A DNA stretch of 64,000 nt from Zizania palustris (Eukaryota > Streptophyta > Magnoliopsida > Poales > Poaceae): NCBI GenBank assembly GCA_019279435.1, contig JAAALK010000285.1, forward strand, positions 73,417,480 through 73,481,479. Reading direction: 5' to 3'. A program made the position numbers and the translations under genes. The notes under the pieces were generated by a model. That model worked only from the letters and a program-made list of their open reading frames with translations, made no database searches and was not told where the DNA came from. Positions 10,841 to 22,143 of the stretch are shown one piece after another. Position 1 is the first letter of the stretch. Each line of letters begins with the position of its first letter.

Positions 10841-12539
10841 TTGGACCACTCCAACGCACAAGTTGAGGGGGAGACTGCATCCCACCGCGAGGCTCCACAT
10901 CATGTTAAAAGGATGCACCCTCCAGAGCAGATCATTGGTGAGCTTGATCAAAGGGTAACTCGTTCACATGCTCATTTCACTAATTCTGCTTTTGTTGCTT
11001 CTTTCGAGCCTTTGGATGTTAGTCATGCACTTTCTGATTCTAGTTGGATCAATGCCATGCATGAGGAACTTGAAAATTTTGAGAGAAACCAAGTCTGGAC
11101 TTTAGTTGATCCTCCACCAAATGTTCATTTCATTGGAACAAAATGGATTTTCAAAAATAAACAAGGGGAGGATGGGACTATAGTTAGAAACAAGGCTAGG
11201 CTTGTAGCTCAGGGTTATTCTCAACTAGAAGGGATTGATTTTACTGAAACTTTTGCACCTCTTGCTCGCCTTGATGCCATTAGGATTTTGCTTGCCTTTG
11301 CGACATCCCGGGGATTCAAACTCTATCAAATGGATGTCAAAAGTTCTTTTCTTAATGGCTTCATAGGTGAAGATGTTTATGTAAAACAACCCCCTGGTTT
11401 TGAAAACCCCAAGTACCCACATAAAGTCCTTAAACTTCATAAGGCTCTTTATGGACTCAAGCAGGCCCCCGGGCATGGTATGATAGACTTAAGTCTTTTC
11501 TGCTTAAGCGAGGGTATTTGATGGGCTCTGTTGATAAAACCCTGTTTACTTCAAGCATGGCAAAGATTTCCTCCTAGTTTAGATTTATGTGGATGATATC
11601 ATCTTTGGTGGCTCTTCTCATGCTTTGGTTGGCAAGTTTGCAGATGCCATGAGCAGGGAATTTGAAATGTCCATCATGGGTGAACTCACCTTTTTCCTTG
11701 GTTTGCAAATCAAGCAAAGCAAACAAGATACTTTCGTCCACCAGACGAAGTACACCAAGGACCTGCTCAAGAAATTTGACATGGCAGATGCGAAGCCCCT
11801 CGCCACTCCAATGGCTACATCTGTAGCATTGGATCCTGACGAAGATGGAGAAGCCGTAGATCAGAAGGAGTTCCGAAGCATGATCGGCTCCCTTCTCTAC
11901 TTGACTGCTACGAGGCCGGACATACACTTCGCCGTATGTCTGTGCGCTCATTTTCAGGCTTCACCACGAGCTTCGCACCGTCAAGCGGTAAAATGCATCC
12001 TAAGGTATCTCAAACATACCCTCGAATTTGGCATATGGTATTCCGCATCTTCATATTTATGTCTTCGAGGTTATTCCGATGCGGATTTTGTTGGGTGTAG
12101 AATTGATAGGAAAAGTACCTCTGATACTTGTCATCTTCTGGGCACTTCTCTGGTTTGCTGGTCTTCCCGCAAACAGTCTAGTGTTGCATAATCGACGGCT
12201 GAGGCCGAATATGTTGCTGCAGCTAGCTGTTGCTCTCAGATTTTGTGGATGGCTTCCACTTTGCGGGATTTCGGGTTAGATTATAAGAGTGTTCCACTTT
12301 TCTGTGATAACACTAGTGCCATTTGTATTGCAAACAACCCGGTTCAGCACTCCAGAACCAAACACATTGATGTGAGATATCATTTTCTCAGAGATCACAA
12401 TGAGAAGGGTGATATTGAACTTCAATATGTTGATACCCAACACCAGCTAGCCGATATTTTCACGAAACCCCTCGATGCTTCTCGATTTGCCTACTTGCGT
12501 GGGGAACTTGGTGTTTGTCACCCTTACGGCATTTTGTGA
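10841..12539 (+). pseudogene. pol: Cop2 reverse transcriptase and RNase H
   Basis: RT opens around 11030 (SWINAMHEELENFERNQVW) with the usual copia blocks (WIFKNKQGEDG, MDVKSSFLNGF, YGLKQAP). A frameshift near 11470 moves the frame, and the catalytic YVDD lies at 11586-11597 in the new frame just after a TAG. RNase H follows with DADFVGC near 12078, a TAA at 12189-12191 and the closing segment 12243-12539 (HIDVRYHFLRD, LADIFTKPLD). It ends at the TGA that begins GTGAGGGGGAG. One frameshift and at least two stops make it non-functional. Confidence 0.92.
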
Positions 12540-13603
12540 GGGGGAGCAGATTTAGATTGGTGTACATTTGCTAAGTGTGTGTTGAAATTGCATTTACATC
12601 TTTTGCACTTATATGCCCGACGTTAATTCATGAAATCATGACAGCTCAGCTCTTTTTAATATATCTGAAACATTAATGTGCATGATGTTTTCTTTCCAAA
12701 CTCAACTCATGCTCACTGCTCAATCTTGTATCTAGCATGTATAGGCAGGACTGATTTAGCTATCTTTTTATCTGCTTGATAGCAAGACACTTTTCTTTGG
12801 ATGCTAAAAATTGCAACTTGAAAAATTGTTCTACTTACTCATGGATATTCATCAAGTGCTAAAAATTGGTTCACTTAATCAAAATTCAAAAATCCATGAT
12901 TTACATGCTTCAAGTTAAAAGATCCAGGTGGGTTTGTTTGTCGCACTACTCTATTCTAGTCTGCTTTCCATTGCACATTGGTCTAAACTGGAATAGTGTA
13001 GTGTATGCCAAAATCATTGCTTTAAGCTTCTAATGGCTTTCACGCCTAGGCTCGGCCTGATTGGAAAGTATAAGGTGGACAAACAAATAACCCCTGAAAT
13101 TATGAAAAAGAACAACAAAATTCATTGATCATCAAGTTTGCTTTTCATGCTCCATTTGAACTGGACTTGTTCGTCTAGAGTAGAAATTGACTAGCTTTGC
13201 GCAGTCCTTGCTTTTCCTTGTCTAGTTTCCTTGATTAAGTGGTGATGCTTTTATTTCAAAATGACAAAATCACCTGCTGTCATCATGCTTGTAGAGAATG
13301 CTAAATTGAGCTGAGCACCTGATATTTGGTATTAAGTACTTGGCATATTTTTGCTTTATATGTCTTTGCAATTCTGCTCATTTCCAAGCAATGCATCTTT
13401 TACATGCTCCTTGATGCTTGCATTGCCAAAGGGGGAGAGATTTTTGAGTTCTCTGTTGCAAGGGGGAGGAAAATTCTTTTGTCAAGTGACATGATTTGGC
13501 TCGTTTCTGAGTTTTTATGGTCACTTGTGTGATGAAATTCTTTAATTTTTTAATTTTTCTTGAATTTGAAATTGGTTGTCAATGCACTCATCAAGGGGGA
13601 GAT
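12540..13603 (+). other. Cop2 3' non-coding region and polypurine tract
   Basis: No gene is seen. The conserved block is at 12917-13095, about 377 bases after the pol stop. G-rich tracts resembling the primer occur near 13427-13436 and 13460-13468. The true polypurine tract, AAGGGGGAGAT, ends at 13603 next to the 3' LTR. The 18 bases ACTCATCAAGGGGGAGAT are also present in Cop1, Cop4 and Cop5. Confidence 0.8.
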
Positions 13604-15662
13604 TGAGAAACCAAGGGTTGGTTTCGGTGTTTGTGATGAGTGATTGACATGCTTTTAACCTCTGATTCGAAGGGGTACCTCCGAAGGGGGTTCGGAGGTT
13701 GGATCTCCGAAGGGGACTTCGGAGGCTGTTTCACCGAAGGGTTCGGTGGTTTGGTTGCTGCAGCTGTGCAGCGGAGTGTGCCTGTCGGAGGGGTCCGACA
13801 GTACACGATGACTGGGTTGTACCGAAGGTCTCGGTATTTTAGGCGGTACACCGGAGTGTGTGCCGAAGGTTGCTAACACGGAGAGGTCTCCGGAGTACTG
13901 GATACACTTGTCTATTTGTCTGTGGTGCGCAGGGGACTTCAGAGGCGACGAACGGACGTAGTAGGTGAACCTGGGTCAAGCGGGAGGCTTGTTGCTAGGG
14001 GAGCGGGTAGCTCCATCACAGTGGCTGCGAAGGAGTCCGGGTCGGTCCTCGGGTCGAGGTGCATCAGGAGAAGGCAGTAAGTGCGGAGCGTGACTCCTGG
14101 TGAAGGTACTCCGAGACAAAGTCCTCGGAGGCGAGGCACTTCGAAGGGTACTCCGGAAGGAGTGACTTCGGAGTATGGTGGATCAAGTCATCTGCGGAGG
14201 CAAGGCATTCGAAGTGTGCTCCGGAGGGAGACATTCGAAGGTACCCGACGAAGGTCTCAGAAGTCGAGGTGCATCGAAGGCATGGTCCGGGTGAGGCTCG
14301 TCGAGGAGTGTGCTCGGGGAGAGACACTGCGACGAAGGGCTCATGTCATGCTTCATGCGGAGGCCTTGGACGAAGGAGGGACTTTGAAGGGTGGTACTCC
14401 GAAGGTGGGGCTTCGGAGTGAGGAAGGCTTCAGAGCGAGGTTAGCTCCGGAGTGAAGGATGACTTGTGGTACTTCGGCCATGCATGGCTTCGGTACACGG
14501 ACTGACGGAGTTCGAGCTGGGAGTAGCTGCGAAGTCGTGGTGGTCCACTCCAGAGGTGTTGGTGCGAAGGCCCAAGGGCTTTGACGGACTTCGGCTCAAA
14601 ACCGTCACTGTATCGGAGGCTATCTTCGGTGAAGCGAAGGCCGTCAGGCTCAAGGCTTCTCGGCGAAGCTACCGCACCCCTCGCGTGCGAAGGGGGGCTT
14701 CAGGAAGGTCAATGACTGCAAAGGCTGACACTGTCTGCTCTGCAAAAAGCTGACGCTGTCCCCTCTGAAAAGCTGACAGAGAAGCCTCCAGAATAAAGTT
14801 GACTACCTTTTGTACCCCTCAGTTCTGTAGAGACAAAACTGGTGTAAACCCTAGGGGTAATGTAGTCAATTCACTTGGGTGAACTGTGGGCTATAAATAT
14901 GGGGGCTCGGTAGGTAACATGGAACACTTTGAGCATTTACTGTTGAGCTCCTGTACTAGCCTCCTCATACTTTGAATACATCCAGTGAGTTCATTTTTGT
15001 GTTCCTTGTTCAAGCGGCGAAGCCCTGCCTCTGTGTGCTTTTTGCTTGAGCCTGTTTTACATACCTCGTTGCATACTTCGTCCATTTGTGTGTCACCTTG
15101 AGTGACTTGTGACAGTGCATCGAAGCCTGTGTTGACAAAGTGTGTTGTGTGTGCGAAGTGTGTTTTTCAGTGCGCGTTCGCTCTGTGTAACAGGAGGGTA
15201 GACCTCGCTGCTTACTAGCGAAGCCCTGTTCGAAGCCCGTTTTGCTTCCCGTGTCTGAACCCTTAGCGAAGTCTGCTTAGTGTGCGTTTTGACCTTCGCA
15301 GTACGAAGCCCAGCACCAGTTGCTGTCGCTAAGTATTTGGTCGAAGTCCTCAGAGGGTTGTCTACTCTTGCGAAGGGTGAAGTGCGAAGCCCGCTCGAAG
15401 CACCCAGTGTGCGGAGCCTGCACTGACTTAGCAGAGTTGTTTTCGGGGTTGTGGGTGGAGCGAAGTCTACTTGGCTTCGAACTTTTACTACTTGCGAAGC
15501 CTGTGTTCGGAGCTGTCAAGTACCTCTGAACCAGACCTTCGAAGGTTGGTGTTCGAAGCCTAGTTCTGCAGTAGATAGAATTAAAACCAAAGGCTGTTTT
15601 TAGTCCCAAGTTTTTAAAAGCTCCCATTCACCCCCCCTCTGGTCGCCGTTTCCGGTCCAACA
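13604..15662 (+). repeat. Cop2 3' LTR (2059 bp)
   Basis: This is almost the same sequence as 4791-6846, with scattered single-base differences and small indels. Its TATA box is at 14892-14899. It ends at AACA (15661-15662) followed by the GATTG target duplication. Confidence 0.95.
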
Positions 15663-17791
15663 GATTGGAATTTAGAACTGAGATGATTTTGGATCCTGTT
15701 GCTGCTTTTGTCGGATGAGCTACAGCTGCCGCTGTTCTTCTGGATGCGCTACAGCGCGCGTAGCGTTTTTGCCGGATAGCTACAGAAGAAAGGTTGGGCT
15801 GCGATTTCCAGGTATTCACTGATGTTTAAAGAATTTGTGATCAGTTTTTCTTGCTAGTTTCCTGTGAATGATTCTGGTGATATTTCTAGATCCACCGAAT
15901 AGCACTGTTATGTGGTAGATTTTTTGTTTCAGATCTTCTATAGAGGTTTTAATATTTACTGTTTCATAGCAGATTCTGTATTGAGATTTGTGAGAAGCTT
16001 TCATTCAGTTCATTCACTGTGCTGTGTCCTTTTATCTCTGAAATGTCTGTCTCTTGGATGAAATGTGTTCAATCTGCCAAGTAGAACTTATTGATCACTA
16101 AACTGTATTACTTGTCATCTGAAAGTTTACTGGTTTTGTGAAGCAAGCTTTGATCCAATATTTGCTGGTTCAGTGATCTGCTCAGATTTGAATTCTTCAA
16201 ATCTTTGATTTGGATACTACTAGTGTTATTGAGTAGTGTTAGTATACAGTTTTAGTGTTTCAGAATGAGTTGTTGAGCTCTTGAACAGTATGTTGTTTTT
16301 TAAGTGTTGTCCAAATTTTTGCAACAAGAATCAGTGATTGAATTGTGTAGTTGAGTTTGTTCCTCTCTGTCAGTCTTGTTTTTCTGCTCATATTATCTGG
16401 ATAAGTGGATAGTCTAAAACTGTTGAAATTGCTTGGTATGGAGACAAAATTTATTCTGATGAATTGAATCCTGTGTCCTAGTTCAGTTTATTCCTCTTTC
16501 CGAAACTCAAAATTTCTGGCTATCTGTTGTTGAGCTTTGCAGTATTTGTGTTTTGTGCTATTGTGCTTGCTATATTCAGTCATCAACTTCCTGCAATCTC
16601 TTGTTTGTTCTTGCACTGGGCTTATCAGATTTCTCTAGTTCATGTTTGATGCTGACAGAAAGTGATTTCTGCTCAGATTACTAGCTATTATGCATCAACA
16701 TGATTTGTTTTGGCTACTAGTATTCTTTGTACTAGTTTCTGATTTCCATACCATGATTTTAGTTTTTCTTTGGATGAGCTACAGTAAGTCAAGAAATTAA
16801 ATTGTAGTGAAACCAAACAGCTTGTTATCTGTAATTGTCTTGTGTTAGTTGGAAACTTGAAAACCTTTCGGTCTAGTTTTCACTTCAGCTTTGTTTTGAT
16901 TGGTTTTCATGTCTGAATAGAAGAAGAGCTTTAGGTTTCTGCCAACAGTTTGTCAAAGAAGTAATGAGAGTTCAGCTGTGTTCATATTATATGAGACAGT
17001 TTTAGTATTTTGTTGCTAAACAGGATTGCTAAAAACACTTGAGTTGTGATAACCTTTTCTACAAACAGAGTTTTGTCAATATGAAACAATTTTATATATA
17101 GTTTCATGAGCTTGAGTTAAATCTTCCAATTCTTTGTATTTGCTGTAAATCATTTACACACTAGTTTCAGTGTACTTGCAGGTCATTTCTGTTTTCAGGT
17201 ATAAATCAAATTTTGAAAAACTAAAATCTGTTTTCAAGTTTAAATCAAATTTGTTCAAGTTCATATCATATTCTGTTGAAACTCTAAATCTGATTGAATT
17301 ACTTGTCTGATTGAATTGAACTGAATTCAGAACTGAAATCTGTTATGAAGTTGAAATCTGAATTCTGAACTAATTTGAATCTGTGGTACTATTCATTGTC
17401 CAAAAATTTTTCAGGAGTGTTGTGGTTTCAACTAGGATTCAATCGTGTTAAGATTATTCATTATTTCAAATCTGATTTGAACTTTTATGTGAGTGTTTTG
17501 ATCTTTGTCGACAAATCAATCTCCGATATTTTTTTGTCGGCAAACCAAGTGTCGATCTAGGAAGTGAACTTCGGAGCTTCAATTTCCGATAGAATAGTTC
17601 GACCGACCAAACTCCGAATTAAGACTGAATTCTGGAATTGAAAAAGTTTTGTCGCTCTGATTTGTATTGATTGGTTTAAATTTGAATCTAAACTTTTGAG
17701 GTGCGTTGGGTGTTTTGAAAAGGCCATCTAATTCACGAGAATATGTCGAGGCGCCTAGTCACCCCCCTCTAGTCGCTATTCCGATCCCACA
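15663..17791 (+). repeat. Cop1 3' LTR, right piece
   Basis: This is the continuation of the LTR broken by Cop2; the first five bases are the duplicated GATTG. It is A/T-rich with no gene-like ORF. The last 90 bases (GGTGCGTTGGGTGTTTTG, then CACCCCCCTCTAGTCGCTA and CCCACA) match the LTR ends of Cop4, Cop5, S1 and S2, which fixes the boundary at 17791. Confidence 0.85.
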
Positions 17792-18162
17792 ATACTCATT
17801 TGTTTTTTCATTTCTTCTAGCCTTCCCCTGTCACTGTGTTAGACCAGCCAGCAGACGCCCCAGATCACTGTCGGGTCTACTGACGTAAGTTCTTCTTGCC
17901 CTTGCATCTGTTATATGGCTGGCTTCTTCCTAACTCTTCTTCTTTTCAGTCTTTTGCTCAGCAATTTCCCTTTGACATCCAGCCATTTATGGAAGGAGTT
18001 GCTAGTACCCCCTTGTCGGCCTCGCCTCAACTACCTTTGGTTGTGAAAGAGGTGCTGTCAGACATTCTGAGTAGCCTGGACGCTCCAGTGGAAGTTCTGG
18101 TCAATGATTCGGGGCCGATACGGGGGCACTTCGATGATGTCTTGGACCAACTTCCACCAGAG
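17792..18162 (+). pseudogene. Fragment of a gypsy-associated antisense-type gene
   Basis: This is the only piece between Cop1 and Cop3. It has an intron-like stretch (GTAAGT near 17885, pyrimidine tract and CAG near 17947). After that an open frame to about 18162 encodes VVKEVLSDILSSLDAP and DSGPIRGHFDDVLDQLPPE. These resemble the downstream part of the antisense proteins carried by Tat-like gypsy elements. I infer that Cop1 and Cop3 both landed in such an element, now visible only here. The identification is from general resemblance and needs a profile search. Confidence 0.5.
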
Positions 18163-19009
18163 TGAAGGATATGCCCAAGAAAATTCCGTGGATTGGAAGT
18201 TCCGATAGTGAGCATCGGATGTTCCGGTTAATTTCTGATCTTGATATAGAGATCAATTGTTGATTCGGAAGTTACGATATGGTATCGGAAGTTCCAATGA
18301 GCCGGAAGTTCCGATTCAGAATCGGGGAATTTTTGTACCGATCAGAAGTTCTAATATGGTATCGGAAGTTCCAAGGTGGGTGAAAACAGATAGGATCTAT
18401 TGCGTGTCATGCTGAATTTGGAGACGAAAAATACCTTGTCGGAAGTTTCGATCCAGGATCAGAAGTTCTGATGTGGGGTATCAGATTGGATCTGTTACGA
18501 ATACACATTAGTTGTAACTAATTTGTGGGTTTCAAGATGTGCACGACCCAGGGGGCTTTCAGCCCTATATAAGGAGAGGAGGAGGAGGAGGTCTTGGAAC
18601 AAGGAATAAGCCTAGATTAGACCTAGCCACCCAAGAGTCCCCTCCTCCCTTTCTTGATCTCAAATGTTGAGATCGAGGATTTTCCATCTCTCACGTGCGG
18701 TGCTAGCACGCTGTCGTGGGAGGAACTCCATCCCTGTATGTGTGGACTCCGTAGAGGCATTGCTCCATAAGCGATGCTCATGGCCGTCACCACGAGGAAA
18801 GGCGACTTCTTCATCGATTGGATCGGCGAGGAACAGATGGGTCAAAGCGAGGATAGGCTTGACGCGCTTCATCAACCTCTTCTTCTGCTGCACCTAGCGC
18901 GTCAAGTGCTAGAAGGTACAGATCTATGATCTCACACGCGCATTAGCCTAGGGCCGTAGGGCAGAAATTTTGAATTTGCCGGCTAGCGTAGCTCCCCTAT
19001 TCCCCAACA
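18163..19009 (+). repeat. Cop3 5' LTR (847 bp)
   Basis: It starts TGAAGGATATGCCC and ends CCCCAACA directly before a tRNA-iMet primer site. TATATAA at 18566-18572 is the likely TATA box, followed by a purine-rich GGAGGAGGAGG run. The first 320 bases contain many near-palindromic CGGAAGTTCCG words. Unlike the other copia LTRs here it lacks the CACCCCCCTCTGGTCGC end box, which agrees with a different lineage. Confidence 0.88.
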
Positions 19010-19744
19010 GTGGTATCAGAGCCTACGTGCGTAGTGTTCAATCTCGATCCCTCATGTATGGAGATACATGGTGGAAAAATAGATTAGATCTATTTTTGTC
19101 TGTGGCATATCGGAAGTTCTGATGTGATCAGAAGTTCCGATGGTGGATCGAAAGTTCCAATACTGATCGGATTTTCCGATGTCGAATAATGATTCGATAC
19201 AGAAGGCAATTGTTATGATGTGGGATTCCGATATTGATTGGAAGTTCTGATAGATTGGAAGTTCTAATGCTAGATCGGAAGTGAAGAACCGCAATATTTT
19301 GAAAAACCGAGCTTGCTGACCCGGATTTTTCAGATCTAGAATCCAATCATTTGTAGATTGCTCGCCTAACTTAGTTTTGCAGAGAATGTCATGACTGGCA
19401 TGGCCTTCATTAAAATGTGATGTATGAGATGCATGGAATGAATGTAAATTAAATATGGCCTGCGTGTCATGGTTATTTATAGCCCAAGGCTGATGTAAAA
19501 TTCATTACGGCTTGCATGTCGTTTCCGCTGTGCTTCAACCCATGTAATTAGTATAGGCTATGTGAGATTGACTAGTACTCTTCATGGAGGCCAGGAGCAC
19601 GCACTGGAAGATGGGAGCCATGGAGATGGAGATCGCCATGTGAAGAAGGCAATGCTATGTCACAATTAATATGATTGCCTGTGATGCTTTCTTATGTTCC
19701 TGTTATTCTATTCTTGCATGTTTCGTGTGTACTAGGGACGTTAC
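19010..19744 (+). promoter_or_regulatory. Cop3 primer-binding site and leader
   Basis: TGGTATCAGAGCC (19011-19023) is the initiator-Met tRNA primer site, one base after the LTR. The leader repeats the LTR's GGAAGTTC words between 19107 and 19280. The rest shows no ORF of note. It is interrupted by Gyp1 and resumes at 44747, where about 470 further bases precede the gag ATG. Confidence 0.8.
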
Positions 19745-20237
19745 TGTTGGCGTAAAAGATTATGCTAACAGGTTTCTAGAAGTTAGAAACTGACAAACAA
19801 GTGTTTGCGAAGTAAACTATTTCGAGCCTCCGAGTGGATAATAACTCAAAACAGTTCGAAGATGTGTATTGAATAACTTGGTATCCGATCCCTATTACAG
19901 GGTGAAACGGGGGTATTTATAGGCCCAAACATTAAGGAAAAGACCCTTTTACCCCTCTGTTACAACCGGCATAGTGGAAACTATTCGGTACCCTTAATAG
20001 GGCTAAAACGGTAAAAGACTAATCTAATCAGAAAGAAGATAAGTCTTCCATCCTAGCTGGCAAAGAAGCTCTCTGAAGAGTCCATGTTCGAAGATATACT
20101 TCAAACTAAGTTCGCCTTCATCCTTCGAACTTGATCCAAAGTACTCCCGGAGCTAGATGCTCTAAACCTTTTATTCAATCATCTATCTTTGTCTTGTCAT
20201 AACAATAGCCTTGAAGATGGAGTATTTTCCCCCAACA
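19745..20237 (-). repeat. Gyp1 3' LTR (493 bp)
   Basis: On the plus strand it reads TGTTGGCGTAAAAG to CCCCCAACA. TATTTATA (19914-19921) is the TATA box of the minus strand. The bases next to it (20238-20250, TTCGAGGGGCTAC on the minus strand) are the likely polypurine tract. Confidence 0.94.
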
Positions 20238-20667
20238 GTAGCCCCTCGAATACGCTTCTCCACTAGCTCTGTAACGTTAGGAAAGCAGTATACGCAAGAA
20301 AAATAATCATGCGCTAGGGTTAACAAATTTAGTCAACCTCCAAAATATGCGGAGATTCAAAGCTTCGAATCGACTTCTAAGAAAATTATATCCGAACTAT
20401 TTTTAGAATTAACTTAATAAGTTCGAAAGCTTTCTTAGGCATAGAAGAAATAGCCGTTACCTTTTTTCTTTCAGTGGAAGTTACGCGATGCGTTAACTTC
20501 GCAAAGGGTAACGGTCAAGAATGCGAAACGGCAAACGTACACGTTAAAAAATCGTGGGCCTGGGCTATAAATAGGGGACCCAGACCCTTCCCGAATACCC
20601 TTCTCACCGCTTTCGTGTAATCAAGCCCTAGCCTCCAAATTCCCTTTCTAGCAACCCGTCTGATCTT
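20238..20667 (+). promoter_or_regulatory. Promoter region of the Gyp1 antisense gene
   Basis: This lies between the 3' LTR and the antisense gene. TATAAATA at 20566-20573 stands about 95 bases before the ATG at 20668 and points into the antisense gene, away from the LTR. The rest is A/T-rich with TTCGAA words and no ORF. Promoter activity is inferred from the motif and its spacing. Confidence 0.6.
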
Positions 20668-22143
20668 ATGGCGAAGACAAGCTTCAAGATCCCTGGAGCG
20701 GCTTCAACCCTTGCCCAGCAGCAGGCTGCGGTAGCAGCGGCGGCAGCGGCATCAGCGACGACGACTTCGGTGATAGTAGTAGCAGCTCCAATGGTGGCAC
20801 CAGGAAGAAATCCCCAAAATGTTGGTCCTCATGAACTCCTCCCAGCATCCTCGAAGTACCCGGACCAGTCTTATCAACTGGGGCCATCAACCTGCAAGAG
20901 GGAGTCACTCGCCGCAGCAATAGAAGGAAAGATTAGCTCGGAGATCATAATCCGCAAACCTGGAAAGGAGGTCATCCCTTCGCCAAGGCCCAGAGAAGTG
21001 GTAGTCTTCAAAGCCTTCTTCGAAGCAGGATTAGGGCTTCCGGCAGTCGACTTCCTGTCAGAGGTATTGGATCTATTCCACATCACCCTTCCTCAACTTT
21101 CTCCGAATGCAGTAGCACGCCTTGCCATCTTCAAATGGGCGTTGCGAGCCGAAGGTTGCGAAGGAAGAGCTGAGATATTCGCAGCACTTCACAGAGCTTC
21201 TTACCAACCCAAGACCTTCGTAGGCCCCGGAGGTGAAAAGATGGTGGTGGCCTTCGGAAGCATCAACTTCCGGCTTCGGGATGAGTAAGCTCTAAGATTT
21301 CCAGCGAAGGATATCAATGCCAGATGGTACACAGACTGGATCCTCAGGTGGTTTTATGCCGAAGTTGGGGCAAGCAGCCGTCTGGCCGGACCCTTGCAAG
21401 ACATCAACTTCCGAAGGGAAGCCCTGGTTCACCCGGATCCTGGCCAGATCGAAACTCGCCTCAGCCTACTTCAAAGAATTAGTCGCCGCCTAAGCATGCG
21501 GGACTTAGCAGAGGAATTCATCGGACTTCAGATTCCTCCTTTGATGGCCAACTGGCCTATTACCTTCGAAGAAGATCAGGAGGGCGGCCTCCGAAAGATC
21601 TCTTCGAACTCGAGCCCTGCAGGTGACATCGAAAACAACATGTTTCATATATATTCGTTTAATGAAATGACTAATGCCAAGTTATCTTTCAGCTTCTCTA
21701 ACTCCCATGACTTCGGAGCAAATTGTTCGGGCTTCGGAGAATATCTTGGGAGTTCTGACTCCAGCCGAGAAGGAATGGAGAGTGAAGTTAGTGGGTACTT
21801 GAGAGTGATTCAACCGAGTATGGGGTGTACTCAGAATTGCTCCCCCTCCTCTTCCAGATTGGGTGCCTTCAGAACAAGGGCCGAAGAAGAGGAAAGCGGA
21901 AGCCAAAACTTCGACTTCTGTTAAGACTCCATCCAAGAAGGTAGCCCGAAAGCCGAAGAACGTGGCGCCTTCAAGTCCGGTGGCTTCAGTCTCAGATTCC
22001 TCTGAGGACGAAGGAAGACTCCTTGTTAGCTTGATTGACGAGGATGAAAACCAGGCGGGCGCAAACACTAGTGTCGACGCAAACGCGCCAAATGTTCCAA
22101 GTAGCTCCAGGTAGGCTGGGACTTCGGCTGCCCGGCCGGACTT

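Larger units (their letters stand above)
4791..15662 (+). mobile_element. Cop2, full-length Ty1/copia (SIRE-like) element
   Basis: This is a complete 10.9-kb insertion. The two LTRs (4791-6846 and 13604-15662) are almost identical by eye, start TGAG and end AACA. The five bases GATTG occur immediately before (4786-4790) and immediately after (15663-15667), a target-site duplication. Inside are a tRNA-iMet primer site, a gag with two zinc knuckles, pol in copia order (PR-IN-RT-RH), a non-coding 3' region and a polypurine tract. It sits inside the 3' LTR of Cop1. The close LTR match suggests a fairly recent insertion, but gag and pol already carry stops and frameshifts. Confidence 0.96.
18163..19744 (+). 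mobile_element. Cop3, Ty1/copia element of a second lineage, left segment
   Basis: This holds the 5' LTR, primer site and untranslated leader of Cop3. Gyp1 is inserted after 19744 (GTTAC at 19740-19744 is repeated at 44742-44746), and the element continues with gag and pol from 44747. The link across the insertion rests on the target duplication and on the expected order LTR, primer site, gag. Confidence 0.85.

Noticed and set aside
15668..17791. Independent intergenic DNA
   Set aside because: The LTR end box and the GATTG duplication show that it is the remainder of the Cop1 LTR.
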